Assembly: GCA_039720395.1 (NCBI GenBank)
Contig: CM077823.1
Location: forward strand, 34,492,371-34,556,370
Length of the DNA: 64,000 nt
Direction: 5' to 3'
DNA from: Liquidambar formosana
Taxonomy: Eukaryota > Streptophyta > Magnoliopsida > Saxifragales > Altingiaceae
This document shows, piece after piece, positions 1 through 12,524 of this stretch. The stretch's first letter is position 1; each line of letters begins with the position of its first letter. The position numbers and the translations under genes were made by a program. The notes beneath the pieces were generated by a model that was given only the letters and a program-made list of their open reading frames with translations, was not told the DNA's origin and made no database searches.

Positions 1-1853
1 TGATAATATAACCAATTAAAACCATGCTTAAAGTAATTAAAACCCATGCAATGTCATGAATGATATGCGACTCATGTCCATTTAACATAATCCATAATTA
101 CCGACCACTCCCGCAGGAGTCTTCGCGCGGAAACGGAGGATTTAAACCCACCTCCAAGAGGACAACACAAGGGTTCCTACCTGGAACCGGAAAGTAGCCT
201 CTGATTCGGGAACACAAGGGTTCCTACCTGGAACCGGAAAGTACCCAGGACCAAAGGAATGGAAAACACCGCTAAGTCCCTTGACCGCTAGTAGTCCAAA
301 TCCAATGACCCTTTAATATACTTTTACCAAGTAATTAATTAAGTCCATTTCATGCATTTTATGCCAATGAATGCCATGAAAAGCATAAAAACTCATACAC
401 GTGTCAGTTATTTCAAAAATCAACAATATATATAATTATTTCATAATTATATAACATGTGAGAGCTATGTAAAACATGTAAAATATAGACCAACAAGAAT
501 TTACATAGCATGTACTTTCAAAATAAACCAAAATATGACAAGTATATCAACCCATATACTCCCAAAAGTAATATTCCTAATTATAGGGTTATGTAAACTA
601 GACCCCTCAGTACATGCATTACAAAATATACATGATAATCCACCCAAATATCACCTAAACTCGTAAATAACACCCAAAATACATTTTTATCCAACATATA
701 TGGGCTTATATACTAACCCATTATCATCCCTACGGTTAAAACCCATGAAAATTACACCTACCTCAAGTATGTTGCACCAAACGTAGAGAAAAGGTGTTGG
801 GAGGGTCGGATCTGAGCCTAGAATACGAGAATAAGCTCTAAACTCCACAGATCAGGCTTGAATCATCTCCAAGCACGTGTAGATCTTCAAATCCAGCTCC
901 TAGAACATGAATCCAAGCTTTGATATGAGGTGAGAGAGTCAAAAACCCATGCATAAAAGAGAAAATGTGATTTTCTCTCTCCAAACACTCCTTTTCTCTC
1001 TCCTCTCTCTTCTCTCTCTCTCTCAAGCTCTCTTGGTGTAAAATGATGAATATGGGATGTAAAAGTCGTGGGATGAGGGTTTTAAAAGGGGTGAAGGGCA
1101 CTTGTGTCATTTGTTTTATTTAAAAAAAAACTGCCAGTCGAAGGTTTCAGACGTCTGAAAATTAGTTTCAGACGTCTGAAACTAAACCTCAGAAATCATC
1201 GTTCTCTGGAATTTTAAGACGTCTGAAAATTACTTTCAGACGTCTGAAATGTCACTTTCAGACGTCTGAAATGTGTTTCAGACGTCTGAAACACACAGAC
1301 AGCTGAAAGTTGACAGTTAGTCAGGCCACACCCCATCAGCACAGACATCGGCCTTATTTTCATTAAAAACATTTAAGTAATCTTCTCCATTCTTTTATTC
1401 TTCCTTTTACTTTAAGTTATTTAATGAAAATAAGCAAATAACCCCCCATTTGAATCCAAATAAAATATCAAAAAAATCAAATTCCAAGTATATCAAAATC
1501 TCATTTCCAAGTTTTAGTACAAAATCCGACTCCCGACAGATTTTTCAAAAACAAACGTACGAGGAAACCGATCGAAACGTGATAATAAAATCCCATAAAA
1601 TCACAGATATCTTATAATATTATAAACTTCCATTACCGCCAAAAATTATCTTTAAAAACGAAGATTTATGAAAATTCATTTTTTTCCCAACACTTAGCCA
1701 AATTTCAGCAGTCTAAAAGTGTGAAGTCACAAACATGTCAACATCGTATCCATGTGATGCCTATGCACCACAATACCCTGCAGATTAACTAAAGTACATG
1801 CAAATCATGCATTAAAAGTGAGATTATCCCAATTAAATGGTGTGGGCATTACA
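1..1853 (-). repeat. 3' LTR of a Tekay-type Ty3/gypsy retrotransposon (cut by window start)
   Basis: This is the 3' LTR in element orientation (minus strand). It matches 7467-9319 at a constant offset of 7466, with no difference in the blocks I compared and no change in length. The first 471 bp of the full LTR (6995-7465 in the other copy) fall before the window. The inner end reads GGGCATTACA on the plus strand, which is TGTAATGCCC on the element strand, the expected TG start. Inside are a 33-bp direct repeat (164-196 and 211-243), a GA/CT-rich tract near 970-1025 and a cluster of 16-bp palindromes (1145-1291). A 90-codon open frame at 838-1110 has no recognisable domain and is probably fortuitous. 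Confidence 0.95.
1145..1291. repeat. Palindrome cluster in the left LTR
   Basis: Five exact copies of the perfect 16-bp palindrome TTTCAGACGTCTGAAA lie at 1145-1160, 1166-1181, 1234-1249, 1256-1271 and 1276-1291. A degenerate copy (TTTTAAGACGTCTGAAA) lies around 1212-1227. The centre GACGTC is the core of C-box type bZIP sites. This is direct observation; the regulatory role is inference. Confidence 0.95.
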
Positions 1854-1866
1854 ATTCCTCCCTCCT
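1854..1866 (-). other. Polypurine tract
   Basis: On the element strand the 13 bases directly before the 3' LTR read AGGAGGGAGGAAT. This is the purine run expected as plus-strand DNA primer in LTR retrotransposons. It abuts the LTR TG end without a gap. Confidence 0.85.
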
Positions 1867-1900
1867 AAAAGAGAATTCGTCCTCGAATTCAAATCTTACC

Positions 1901-4900
1901 TTAATTGTCGAACAGATATGGGTAGGTTTCACGCATGAACCACTCCAATTCCCAAGTAGCTTCTTCTTCGCCATGATGGTTCCATAACACTTTTACCAAA
2001 GGAATAGTCTTACCACGTAAGACCTTCTCACGGTAATCTAAAACCCGGATAGGATATTCCGCATAAGTGGCATCTTCCTCTACTTCAATATCTTGCCAAT
2101 CAATCACATGAGATGGATCGTGAACATACTTGCGTAACATGGACACATGGAACACATCGTGCACTTTACTAAACTGCAATGGCAATGCCAACTCATAAGC
2201 ATTGAGACCTCTAGTGCCAATGATCCTAAATGGTCCAATGAAACGTGGTGCAAGCTTCCCCTTCTTGCCAAAACGAAATACTCCCTTCCGAGGTGACACT
2301 TTCAACATCACAAAGTCTCCAAGTTGAAAGGTTAAAGGTGTTTGTCGCTTATCAGCATAGCTCTTATACCTACTTTGAGCTGTCTTAAGTCGCTCTCTGA
2401 TGAGTTTGACTTTATCTGTGGTTTCCTGAATCAACTCTGGTCCCAATAAAGTTCCTTCACCAGTCTCTGCCCAACACATAGGAGATCTACATGGTCTCCC
2501 ATATAACGCCTCGAAAGGTGCCATCCCGATGCTAGCCTGAAAGCTGTTATTGTAAGAAAACTCTGCCAGAGCCAAGTGTTCTTGCCAACTTCCCTTAAAG
2601 TCCAAAACACATGCTCGCAACATATCCTCCAAGATTTGATTAACACGCTCAGTCTGCCCATCTGTCTGTGGATGATAGGCTGAACTGAGGTGTAACCGAG
2701 TACCCAACTCCCTTTGCAAACTCTGCCAAAACTGAGAAAGGAAATGAGGATCTCTATCAGACACAATTGATTTGGGGACTCCATGCAAACGTATTATCTC
2801 TCTGATATACAAACGAGCCAACTTCTCAGCTGAGTCAGTCGATCGCACAGCCATAAAGTGAGCGGACTTGGTGAAACGGTCTACTACCACCCAAATAGTG
2901 TCATGACCTCTCTGAGTACGTGGCAAACCACTGATGAAATCCATAGTGATTTCCTCCCACTTCCACTGAGGCGGCGGTAAAGGCTGCAATTGCCCAAAAG
3001 GCTTCCTATGGTCAGCTTTAACCTGCTGACACGTATAACATTTAGCGACAAATCTTGCTACGTCACACTTCATACCTTTCCACCAGAATTGCCTTTTCAA
3101 GTCTCTATACATCTTATTATTGCCCGGATGAATAGAAAACTTCGATCGATGAGCAAGACTAAGAACTTCTTCCTTAATCTTCTCATTACATGGAACTGCA
3201 AGTCTATTCTGGTACCTCAAACCGCCATTAGGATCTATGGTCCATCCAGATACATCTTCACCATTCAGTAATCTTCCACGGATATCCACCAACTTGGGAT
3301 CTTCATATTGAGCTTTCACAATCTTAGGAATAGGGTAAGGTCTTACCAAATTATAAACACATTCTTTACCTGCCAAACCACCAACAAACAAGTTATGGTC
3401 ACATAAGGCATTCACCATCCTCCAATGGTGAACAGAAATACTATATAAGGTCCCACAAGACTTCCTGCTTAAAGCATCTGCTACTATATTAGCCTTCCCA
3501 GGGTGATACTTCAATTCAAAATCATAATCCTCCAAATACTCCACCCACCTTCTCTGCCTGAGATTTAAATCCCTCTGGGTAAAGATATACTTCAAACTTT
3601 TGTGGTCAGAAAAGACCTCAAACTTCTCACCATACAAATAACATCTCCAAAGCTTCAATGCAAACACTACAGCTGCAAGCTCTAAGTCATGAGTAGGATA
3701 ATTCATCTCATGCTGCTTCAACTGTCTAGAACCGTATGCAACAACTCTCTCAGTCTGCATCAACACACATCCCAATCCACTCAAGGATGCATCGCAATAC
3801 ACAGTATACCCCAACCCACTAGTTGGAATAATTAAAACGGGTGCAGATGTCAGACAAGACTTCAACTCCTCAAATGCTTCCTCACAAGCATCGTCCCAAA
3901 CAAAGGGTACATCTTTCCTGGTCAACCTCGTAAGAGGTGCAGCAATGCTAGAGAAACCTTCTACAAATCTCCGATAATAACCCGCCAAACCTAGGAAACT
4001 ACGAATCTCTGTCACGTTCCTAGGTCTAAGCCAATTCAAAATAGCTTCAACCTTGGACGGGTCTACTGCAATACCTTCTTCAGATACTATGTGTCCCAAA
4101 AACTTCACTTGGTTCAACCAAAAGTCACACTTCTCCCACTTGGCATATAACCTATGCTCTCTCAAAGTCTGCAATACAATTGCCAAATGATGCGCGTGTT
4201 CCTCTTGTGTCCTCGAATATACTAAAATATCATCAATAAATACAACTACAAATTGATCTAAATAAGGACGAAACACACGATTCATCAAGTCCATAAAAGC
4301 TGCAGGTGCATTGGTCAATCCGAAAGGCATCACCAAAAACTCGTAATGACCATATCGAGAATTAAAAGCAGTCTTCTCAACATCCTCATCTCGAACAAGC
4401 ATCTGATGATACCCAGAACGCAAGTCAATCTTGGAAAAGAACTGGGACCCACGTAACTGGTCAAATAAATCATCAATACGAGGCAATGGATACTTGTTCT
4501 TGATGGTAACACGATTCAACTGTCTATAGTCAATACACAATCTCAAAGATCCATCCTTCTTCTTCACAAAAAGTACAGGTGCACCCCATGGTGATCTACT
4601 CTCCTGGATAAAACCCTTCGCCTTGAGTTCTTCAATCTGAGTCTTCAGCTCTCGAAGCTCAACAGGAGCCATTCTATATGGCATAATAGAAATAGGTCCC
4701 GTTCCCGGTTGCAAATCAATAGTAAAGTCTACCTCCCTCCTAGGGGGCAAACCTGGTAATTCATCTGGGAATACATCAAGAAATTCCCGTACAACAGGAA
4801 TATGGTGGGGATGTATGCCCTCAGCATCTTCACCCTTGATTGCCGCTAGAAAACTCAAATAACTACTCTTCTTGAAACGCCGAATTTGGATATCGAACAA

Positions 4901-6736
4901 GATATCCGGATGGAGAGTATGTCTATCTCCATAGAAAGAGAAAACTTCACCACTAGAATTATGGAAAGTTACCTTCTTCTTGTAACAATCCATCACAGCT
5001 CTATAATTGGCTAACCAATCCATGCCAATGATGATATCATAACCAGATACATCTAAAATGATGAGATCTATCAACATCTCCTGGCCCACAATGTTAATAC
5101 AACACTCTCGGCAAATATAACTAGTCATGAAACAATTCCCAAGAGGAGTATCTACTTCCAATGTAAAACCCAAATCATCATACTTCAATTCCAAAGTATT
5201 AGCAAACGATGAAGAAATAAATGAATGTGTGGATCCCGGATCAAACAAAACTTTAGCCCATACTCCAAAGACCAGGAATGTACCTTCAACCACTGCATTA
5301 GAAGCTCCTTCTTCCTGGCGATGCATAGCAAACACTCGCCCATGCTGACGGTTACCCTGTCCTCTTCCACTACCACCTCCACTTCCACCGCGCCCCTGGC
5401 GGTTCTGTGGTTGCTGTCCATATCCCTGTGGCGGCTGCTGTTGCTGCTGCGGTAGTTGGTATTGAGGTTGTGGGTATTGGGGTGGTTGATAATATTGCTG
5501 TTGGTACGGCTGGGTGATGTGTTGTTGTCCATAATATGGGGGTGGCATGAAATAGGACTGAGAATGCACTGGCATTGGTGATTGTCCTTGATAACCATAT
5601 CCTTGCTGGGAGAAATATGGTGGTGGGGAATTCACAGATGGTTGCCGGGAAGATGATGAACCCCCAGTCAAAAGTGGACAATTGGGTTTGATATGCCCCT
5701 TCTGCTTGCAGTGAAAACAAGTCTTCTGGGTCCCGCTACTTCCACTAGAACTGCTACTACTACTATTCTTTCCTGGTTGTGGTTGTTTGAACTGAATCCC
5801 TTTTGGACGAAGATTGGGATTAGTTCCAGAACCTCCACCCTGCTGTTGTGGCTTCTTCCCTGATCCAGAACCACTAGCACCATTCTTCCGTGGTTGTGGA
5901 TTATTCCTTCTGCGCTCTCTCTCTAGAGCCCTGTCTTCTCTATAGCCCAAATGTTCCTCTTCAGCAGCTAAAACAGAACTCACGAGTCTCTTGAAATCAT
6001 TAATCATTAAATGATTCACTTTGCCTTGTAGAGTACGATTCAAACCCCATTCGTATCTCCTACATTTTTCTTTCTCATCCGTATTCATTCCCACAGAAAA
6101 TCTACACAACTCCACAAACTTGGAGGTGTACTGTTGAGCAGTCATCTCTCCTTGCTTCAAATTCATCAGTTCCCGAATCTTGTTGTTCTTGAAGGCTTCC
6201 GGATAAAAGTTATCATTAAACTTGGACTCAAATTGCTCCCATGTCATAGCTCCCAACTCCTCAGGTGAACCTTGGCTAGTCCACCAATCCTCAGCCATGT
6301 CAGTGAACAAGCTAGAGGCAAATTCCACCCAATAAGATTTGGGTATGTGGGCTAAGTTCAAATCAGCTTTCACCCTACGAATCCATTTGTCAGCCTTAGC
6401 TGGGTCGTGGTCCCCATCAAACCTGGAAGGTTTGACCTCACGAAACTCCTTCCTCAATAGTGACTTCCGAGTCATCTCCACCAACTCTGGGTCCTGGTTC
6501 CGATAAGTATTAGTGGCTAAATTAGCCTGCAATCCTTGCATGGCAGCAAAAAGGGCATCCAACTGAGCCGGATTGAAATTTTCTTGTATAGGTGGAAGGT
6601 TTGTAGCTTGTTCCCCAACTGGAACCTGTGGTGGCTCTTGTGCATTGGCTTCAGTCTCAGCTCGTACTTGTGCTTCGGCTTCAGCCCGAGCCCGGGCTTC
6701 AGCGGCACGACGACTGTTACGAGTGTTCCTCGGCAT
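1901..6736 (-). CDS. Gag-pol polyprotein, Ty3/gypsy Tekay-type chromovirus
   Basis: One uninterrupted frame of about 1611 residues, starting at the ATG at 6736 (MPRNTRN...). The frame stays open upstream to 6853, but those 39 residues look like leader. Domains in order: gag core (about 120-230), a low-complexity Q/P/G-rich stretch around one CCHC zinc knuckle [14 protein letters not shown] (about 338-352), an aspartic protease with D-P-G-S-T-H-S-F (about 497), reverse transcriptase with FIDD (about 834), RNase H with DASLSGLG (about 985), and integrase with an HHCC zinc region (about 1200) and a D, D, E core ending in [13 protein letters not shown] (about 1360). The last 55 residues ([13 protein letters not shown]...EEATWELE) are a chromodomain-like tail, typical of the Tekay/Del lineage, thought to steer integration to marked chromatin. 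No stop or frameshift is present, so the element could be autonomous. Confidence 0.95.
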   Translation of the reverse strand: MPRNTRNSRRAAEARARAEAEAQVRAETEANAQEPPQVPVGEQATNLPPIQENFNPAQLDALFAAMQGLQANLATNTYRNQDPELVEMTRKSLLRKEFREVKPSRFDGDHDPAKADKWIRRVKADLNLAHIPKSYWVEFASSLFTDMAEDWWTSQGSPEELGAMTWEQFESKFNDNFYPEAFKNNKIRELMNLKQGEMTAQQYTSKFVELCRFSVGMNTDEKEKCRRYEWGLNRTLQGKVNHLMINDFKRLVSSVLAAEEEHLGYREDRALERERRRNNPQPRKNGASGSGSGKKPQQQGGGSGTNPNLRPKGIQFKQPQPGKNSSSSSSSGSSGTQKTCFHCKQKGHIKPNCPLLTGGSSSSRQPSVNSPPPYFSQQGYGYQGQSPMPVHSQSYFMPPPYYGQQHITQPYQQQYYQPPQYPQPQYQLPQQQQQPPQGYGQQPQNRQGRGGSGGGSGRGQGNRQHGRVFAMHRQEEGASNAVVEGTFLVFGVWAKVLFDPGSTHSFISSSFANTLELKYDDLGFTLEVDTPLGNCFMTSYICRECCINIVGQEMLIDLIILDVSGYDIIIGMDWLANYRAVMDCYKKKVTFHNSSGEVFSFYGDRHTLHPDILFDIQIRRFKKSSYLSFLAAIKGEDAEGIHPHHIPVVREFLDVFPDELPGLPPRREVDFTIDLQPGTGPISIMPYRMAPVELRELKTQIEELKAKGFIQESRSPWGAPVLFVKKKDGSLRLCIDYRQLNRVTIKNKYPLPRIDDLFDQLRGSQFFSKIDLRSGYHQMLVRDEDVEKTAFNSRYGHYEFLVMPFGLTNAPAAFMDLMNRVFRPYLDQFVVVFIDDILVYSRTQEEHAHHLAIVLQTLREHRLYAKWEKCDFWLNQVKFLGHIVSEEGIAVDPSKVEAILNWLRPRNVTEIRSFLGLAGYYRRFVEGFSSIAAPLTRLTRKDVPFVWDDACEEAFEELKSCLTSAPVLIIPTSGLGYTVYCDASLSGLGCVLMQTERVVAYGSRQLKQHEMNYPTHDLELAAVVFALKLWRCYLYGEKFEVFSDHKSLKYIFTQRDLNLRQRRWVEYLEDYDFELKYHPGKANIVADALSRKSCGTLYSISVHHWRMVNALCDHNLFVGGLAGKECVYNLVRPYPIPKIVKAQYEDPKLVDIRGRLLNGEDVSGWTIDPNGGLRYQNRLAVPCNEKIKEEVLSLAHRSKFSIHPGNNKMYRDLKRQFWWKGMKCDVARFVAKCYTCQQVKADHRKPFGQLQPLPPPQWKWEEITMDFISGLPRTQRGHDTIWVVVDRFTKSAHFMAVRSTDSAEKLARLYIREIIRLHGVPKSIVSDRDPHFLSQFWQSLQRELGTRLHLSSAYHPQTDGQTERVNQILEDMLRACVLDFKGSWQEHLALAEFSYNNSFQASIGMAPFEALYGRPCRSPMCWAETGEGTLLGPELIQETTDKVKLIRERLKTAQSRYKSYADKRQTPLTFQLGDFVMLKVSPRKGVFRFGKKGKLAPRFIGPFRIIGTRGLNAYELALPLQFSKVHDVFHVSMLRKYVHDPSHVIDWQDIEVEEDATYAEYPIRVLDYREKVLRGKTIPLVKVLWNHHGEEEATWELEWFMRETYPYLFDN

Positions 6737-6974
6737 TCTAATAGACATAAACCAACTATCATTTATGTCATAGATAGAAAATAGTTCTCTAGTGTGTGCT
6801 ATATTATACCACGTGCACACTAAATCATTAACACCCAATATATTATCCAACATGTGTAACCTAACATGTTTCTAGGTTCGCATAAAACACAAACAAGTTC
6901 TCAATCAACATGTTATTATCCCTACATGTTAATTATAATTATACAGGTATACTCCCATATGGACCTACTAGCAA

Positions 6975-6986
6975 GCTCTGATACCA
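6975..6986 (-). other. Primer binding site, initiator tRNA-Met
   Basis: On the element strand the sequence is TGGTATCAGAGC, the classic plant retrotransposon site complementary to the 3' end of initiator tRNA-Met. It lies 8 bases inside the 5' LTR, which fixes the element orientation as minus. Confidence 0.92.
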
Positions 6987-7629
6987 AAAAGAATTGTCAC
7001 GACCCAAATTAATTAAGCCGTGATCAATATTAATAAAACCAGTTTAATTAAGGAAATCATTTAGGAAGCACGTGTATAACACGTGTTAGAAAACCTGTAA
7101 TTTCAATAAAAATTTCGGCATGACCCATTCGTAAATGGAACATACCGCAATAAAACCCTGTGTAAAATAGCTATAAAGCTCCTGCCATCCATCATTGGTA
7201 TCATCACATGCTAAATAAACCATATAAAGAGACCTACGAAAATTAAAATATTACAAACCATAAGTTATTACATGTCTAGTGCCCATTGGCCGAATACAAA
7301 GTGTTTAGTTAATACACAACCATAATATTAAAAATTTTCCCATCAAAGCATAACACCTCAAGGCGATGTCTCCCCAGCTATGAAATCATCTGAAAAGGGT
7401 TTATAAAACATAGGAATGAGTATAAAACTCAGTAGATATAATCTTCATATAGAAATAACCAAAGCATGATAATATAACCAATTAAAACCATGCTTAAAGT
7501 AATTAAAACCCATGCAATGTCATGAATGATATGCGACTCATGTCCATTTAACATAATCCATAATTACCGACCACTCCCGCAGGAGTCTTCGCGCGGAAAC
7601 GGAGGATTTAAACCCACCTCCAAGAGGAC

Positions 7630-7709
7630 AACACAAGGGTTCCTACCTGGAACCGGAAAGTAGCCTCTGATTCGGGAACACAAGGGTTCCTACCTGGAAC
7701 CGGAAAGTA
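7630..7709. repeat. 33-bp direct repeat inside the LTR
   Basis: Two identical 33-bp units (7630-7662 and 7677-7709), spaced by 14 bp, start AACACAAGGGTTCCTACC. The same pair is at 164-196 and 211-243 in the left LTR. Function unknown. Confidence 0.9.
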
Positions 7710-8610
7710 CCCAGGACCAAAGGAATGGAAAACACCGCTAAGTCCCTTGACCGCTAGTAGTCCAAATCCAATGACCCTTTAATATACTTTTACCAAGTAA
7801 TTAATTAAGTCCATTTCATGCATTTTATGCCAATGAATGCCATGAAAAGCATAAAAACTCATACACGTGTCAGTTATTTCAAAAATCAACAATATATATA
7901 ATTATTTCATAATTATATAACATGTGAGAGCTATGTAAAACATGTAAAATATAGACCAACAAGAATTTACATAGCATGTACTTTCAAAATAAACCAAAAT
8001 ATGACAAGTATATCAACCCATATACTCCCAAAAGTAATATTCCTAATTATAGGGTTATGTAAACTAGACCCCTCAGTACATGCATTACAAAATATACATG
8101 ATAATCCACCCAAATATCACCTAAACTCGTAAATAACACCCAAAATACATTTTTATCCAACATATATGGGCTTATATACTAACCCATTATCATCCCTACG
8201 GTTAAAACCCATGAAAATTACACCTACCTCAAGTATGTTGCACCAAACGTAGAGAAAAGGTGTTGGGAGGGTCGGATCTGAGCCTAGAATACGAGAATAA
8301 GCTCTAAACTCCACAGATCAGGCTTGAATCATCTCCAAGCACGTGTAGATCTTCAAATCCAGCTCCTAGAACATGAATCCAAGCTTTGATATGAGGTGAG
8401 AGAGTCAAAAACCCATGCATAAAAGAGAAAATGTGATTTTCTCTCTCCAAACACTCCTTTTCTCTCTCCTCTCTCTTCTCTCTCTCTCTCAAGCTCTCTT
8501 GGTGTAAAATGATGAATATGGGATGTAAAAGTCGTGGGATGAGGGTTTTAAAAGGGGTGAAGGGCACTTGTGTCATTTGTTTTATTTAAAAAAAAACTGC
8601 CAGTCGAAGG

Positions 8611-8757
8611 TTTCAGACGTCTGAAAATTAGTTTCAGACGTCTGAAACTAAACCTCAGAAATCATCGTTCTCTGGAATTTTAAGACGTCTGAAAATTACT
8701 TTCAGACGTCTGAAATGTCACTTTCAGACGTCTGAAATGTGTTTCAGACGTCTGAAA
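8611..8757. repeat. Palindrome cluster in the right LTR
   Basis: The same five 16-bp palindromes as in the left LTR, at 8611-8626, 8632-8647, 8700-8715, 8722-8737 and 8742-8757. In element orientation they lie about 560-710 bp into the LTR, consistent with an upstream enhancer position in U3. Confidence 0.95.
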
Positions 8758-9463
8758 CACACAGACAGCTGAAAGTTGACAGTTAGTCAGGCCACACCCC
8801 ATCAGCACAGACATCGGCCTTATTTTCATTAAAAACATTTAAGTAATCTTCTCCATTCTTTTATTCTTCCTTTTACTTTAAGTTATTTAATGAAAATAAG
8901 CAAATAACCCCCCATTTGAATCCAAATAAAATATCAAAAAAATCAAATTCCAAGTATATCAAAATCTCATTTCCAAGTTTTAGTACAAAATCCGACTCCC
9001 GACAGATTTTTCAAAAACAAACGTACGAGGAAACCGATCGAAACGTGATAATAAAATCCCATAAAATCACAGATATCTTATAATATTATAAACTTCCATT
9101 ACCGCCAAAAATTATCTTTAAAAACGAAGATTTATGAAAATTCATTTTTTTCCCAACACTTAGCCAAATTTCAGCAGTCTAAAAGTGTGAAGTCACAAAC
9201 ATGTCAACATCGTATCCATGTGATGCCTATGCACCACAATACCCTGCAGATTAACTAAAGTACATGCAAATCATGCATTAAAAGTGAGATTATCCCAATT
9301 AAATGGTGTGGGCATTACATGCAGAGTAAAACTTACGAGAGAAGGAAGAAGTCGCCGTTAACCAGAAAAGGGAGAAGTCGTCATTAAAGGAAAAGGTGGA
9401 GAGAAGGTTGAGACTATTCTTGATGGAGAAAGTGGAATTTACAATCCGGCTGTTTATTTATTA

Positions 9464-10928
9464 CTAGATGTAGGCACACGTGCGTTGCACGTGGTTATTT
9501 TTCAATAATATGAAATATAAATGAAAGAATAATTTTTAAAAAATTAGATATTAATATCCGTTTGGTTAGATTTTTACTTCTAATAAAACTTATAGTGAGT
9601 AGTACAACTAAACTTATAGTGAGAAAACTAATGAGTACTAAAATTGCATGAATGTACCAAGTCCAAAACAACATATAAGCTTTTCCAACCCTTGCATAAA
9701 CATTTCATCGTTAACATTTTTGCTTCATAATCTATTATAGCACTAAAAATATTACAATCATAAGTACTTAACGAAACAACGAAATCAAAAGCAAAATTTA
9801 TTGCAAGTAAAGCAAGCCTTTGCGAGAAAATTCATTGCTTCTGGAAAAAAAAAATTAAAAATTAAATAGACCAACCAACAACATCAATTTGGCTTTGTGG
9901 TATAGATAAATGACAAAACAGATGAGAATTAAATAGATATATAACTGACTCACGCAATCTGAGCAAACCAAAGCCTATGAATTTTGTTTCTTCACTTGTC
10001 CCGTGGCCAAAGTTGAAGTTGTTCCTCCCCAAGCATTGGTGTCATCATTGGGAAAGAAAACAATTTCGCAAACAAGGCTACTGAAGTTTCATTGGTCAAG
10101 AGGACTCTGCAGTGGTGTTCATGTCTAAGGAGAAGGGAGAGAAGAAACGTTGTATTAGGGTTTGTGTCAAAGAAGGAAAGATGGTAGAACATATGGTTGC
10201 TGTGTTATAGATTCTACTTATATGTTAGGGTTTAGGGTTTTAGGAATTATAGTTTAATTTGATTTCCTATTTATGTGTCTTAATTTTATTTCCTATTTCC
10301 TATCAATGGTATATTGGTTAATCAAAAGTTTTTCTGAGATTCAGCCTTTTATAGGTAGTATAGATATACGAATTATAGTTTCCATTTATTATATACGAAT
10401 TATAGTTTCCTTAGAATTCTTATTAAGATATGTGTTTTATATTGTTATATTTCCTATATATGCAGAAGGGTAGTTGTGTATTTAAAAATTAAAATAAGGG
10501 TATATTAGTCAATCAAAAGTTTTTCTCACATTCGTCTTTTTATAGGTAGTATAGATATAGGAATTATAATTTCCATTCCCTTTGAATTCCTATTTGTATT
10601 TTATATATTAAAGTAAGTGTTTTAGAATATATTAAGGTATGTGTTCCAACTGTTGTTTTAGAATTATAGTTTCCATATTCCTATATATTTTTATTTATTA
10701 TATAGGAATTATAGTTTCCGTTTCCTTTGAATTCCTATTTGTGTTTTATCTATTAATGTATGTGTTTTAAAATATATTAAGGTATGTGTTTTAGAATTAT
10801 AGTTTTCATATTACTATATTTCTTATATATGCAAAAGGGTGGGTAGTTTTGTATTTAAAAATTAAAATAAGGGTATATTAGTCAATCAAAAGTTTTTCTT
10901 ACATTCATCTTTTTATAGGTAGTATAGA
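9464..10928 (-). mobile_element. Non-autonomous Helitron locus with three successive 5' ends
   Basis: The minus-strand 3' end is at 9464: CTAG (9467-9464) followed by T, preceded by a hairpin with stem CACGTGC/GCACGTG and a 3-nt loop (9477-9493). Plant Helitrons end in a hairpin plus CTRR and insert between A and T; the flanking plus-strand A is 9463. The 5' end TCTATACTACCTATAAAA occurs three times on the minus strand, starting at 10364, 10555 and 10928, each preceded by A. The shortest element is 9464-10364 (901 bp); the other two ends close repeated 190-370 bp modules containing GAATTATAGTTTCC repeats. No Rep/helicase frame is present. Reading the copies as staggered 5' ends or nested insertions is inference. 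Confidence 0.8.
9477..9493 (-). terminator. Helitron 3' subterminal hairpin
   Basis: A perfect 7-bp stem CACGTGC/GCACGTG with loop GTT, 9 bases from the CTAG end. This is the transposition termination signal expected in Helitrons, not a transcription terminator. Confidence 0.8.
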
Positions 10929-12484
10929 TTTGTTAATTAGGTATTCAAATCTTAAACATAATCAGTCTTTAAGACAAATAAAATCACCGTCTACTCAACA
11001 CGAGTTCACATCCTAAATAACATGGTTAACAATTAGTCTAAGGAGGGAATGAGAAGTCAAATTCAATGCATTTCACTACTTGAGGCTTAAGTCTCAAAAA
11101 CTAATAGTTGATCCTTAGACAAACTTATTGAGCCAAGTTATACTTAAATCAAACTTGGGTAAAAACCCTTTTTTTTTTTTTTTTAATCCACCAAAAAAAA
11201 AAAAAAAAACCCCTTTTTTTTAATTGTTTTTTGTATTTTTTAGATGAGGGACACATCAATAGCCACATCATTTGAAAAAAAAATTTAAGAATTAATAACA
11301 TTTTCCTAATAAATTATCAAACTTGAAAATAAAATTAAGTTTAACTCATTTATTTACGAGAAAACTTGTACAAATCTATTATCGAGCTGATCTCAAACAA
11401 ACTTTAAGAAATTTGGCTTGTCATATACGGAGTAACCCTTATTTCCCTTTTCTCATCTCTTGATGCTTAATGAGTTAGTTCGTGAAGATATATTGGAGTA
11501 ATTGGGTATTACCCTCTCTCTTGTTTCTTTTTCAATTTCCTTGAGAAAAAAATAAAATATTATTAGAAAAAATATATTTTTACAAGCATATTACGAACAT
11601 TCCTCAAATCTTTTTGAATGACATTTCACAACTTCCGATAGGTATCATCATGTTTATAATCTAATTAGCCTACTTATAGATATGCATCACCTTATCAAAA
11701 CAAGCAATTATCCTAAACTAAGTCGGCAATGGTCCAATGATTATAATTGGGTAGTACCTATTTCAACCCCACCATTTTTTTTTTTTTTAAAGTAAAATTC
11801 TACCCTACTTTTTGCTTCATGCATTTCACTTTGTGAGAGTGACAATTAAAAAGGAACATTGCGCCGCCCCTCTATTTGATTTAATATTGTTTCATAGTAC
11901 TTATTTGCCTCTCAATCTTTCGACCGCCTTATTTTACACCAAAGCAAACACGCATGGCACATATCTTAGGCATTTGTCACCTCACAAGTCACTCTAATTG
12001 TCGCAGTTTTTCGACGTCAACCACCAGCACTTCAAATATTAGGCATCAACCTTGTGTCATACACAATTCTATAGAACAGGTGGATCGTGGATTATCACAA
12101 ATTTCATTTGGTATCATTTCATTATTGGTAAAGAAATAGATCCATTCACCAGGTAGATATATCAAATTCTGCGCCGAGTTGGAAGAACAAGAAACCGTTC
12201 CCATGATTGGCTTTCAATCATGTGTAATACAGAGATGAAATCCAGATCGGATCCACAAAATTTGCGGGACAATCAAGGATACATGTGCAGACATAGTGTC
12301 GTCTATTCCAGCTGATTGTTCAAATTCAAAGAAAGATGAACTTTCCCAACACTCCAGCACCTATGGGTGGTGACTGGTAAGCTGCATACAGGTATAAAAA
12401 AAAAAATGTACAGACCATGTAGTAATACCCAACTGAAAATGAAAATTCAAGTGATACAAATGGTATGATATATAGAAAAATTCA
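10929..12484. other. AT-rich spacer
   Basis: No gene seen. It holds an A/T hairpin (T run 11170-11184, A run 11194-11209) and several homopolymers. The part nearest 12484 is the likely 3' untranslated region of the thioredoxin gene, which ends at 12525 on the minus strand. Confidence 0.6.
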
Positions 12485-12524
12485 TCAACTTTCCGGGATG
12501 TTGTAGATTTGAATTGAACCGGTG

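Larger units (their letters stand above)
6995..9319 (-). repeat. 5' LTR of the Tekay-type retrotransposon (complete, 2325 bp)
   Basis: Complete LTR running from TGTAATGCCC (element strand, at 9319) to GGGTCGTGACA (at 6995), so it has TG...CA ends. Positions 7467-9319 repeat the left LTR. It carries the U3 promoter of the element. The bases directly outside it on the right are TGCAG (9320-9324), the expected 5-bp target duplication; its partner lies before the window. Together with the internal part (1854-6994, 5141 bp) the full element would be about 9.8 kb. Confidence 0.95.

Noticed and set aside
838..1110. 90-codon frame inside each LTR (also 8304-8576)
   Set aside because: Overlaps a GA/CT-rich low-complexity stretch, shows no domain, and its identity in both copies follows from LTR duplication, not from selection on the peptide.
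1145..1291. CRISPR-like array from the repeated palindrome
   Set aside because: Repeats are 16 bp with irregular 5-52 bp spacing inside a plant LTR; no cas genes and wrong kingdom.
5185..5883. Several overlapping frames in gag
   Set aside because: They are other frames of the Gln/Pro/Gly-rich gag tail and carry no independent signal.
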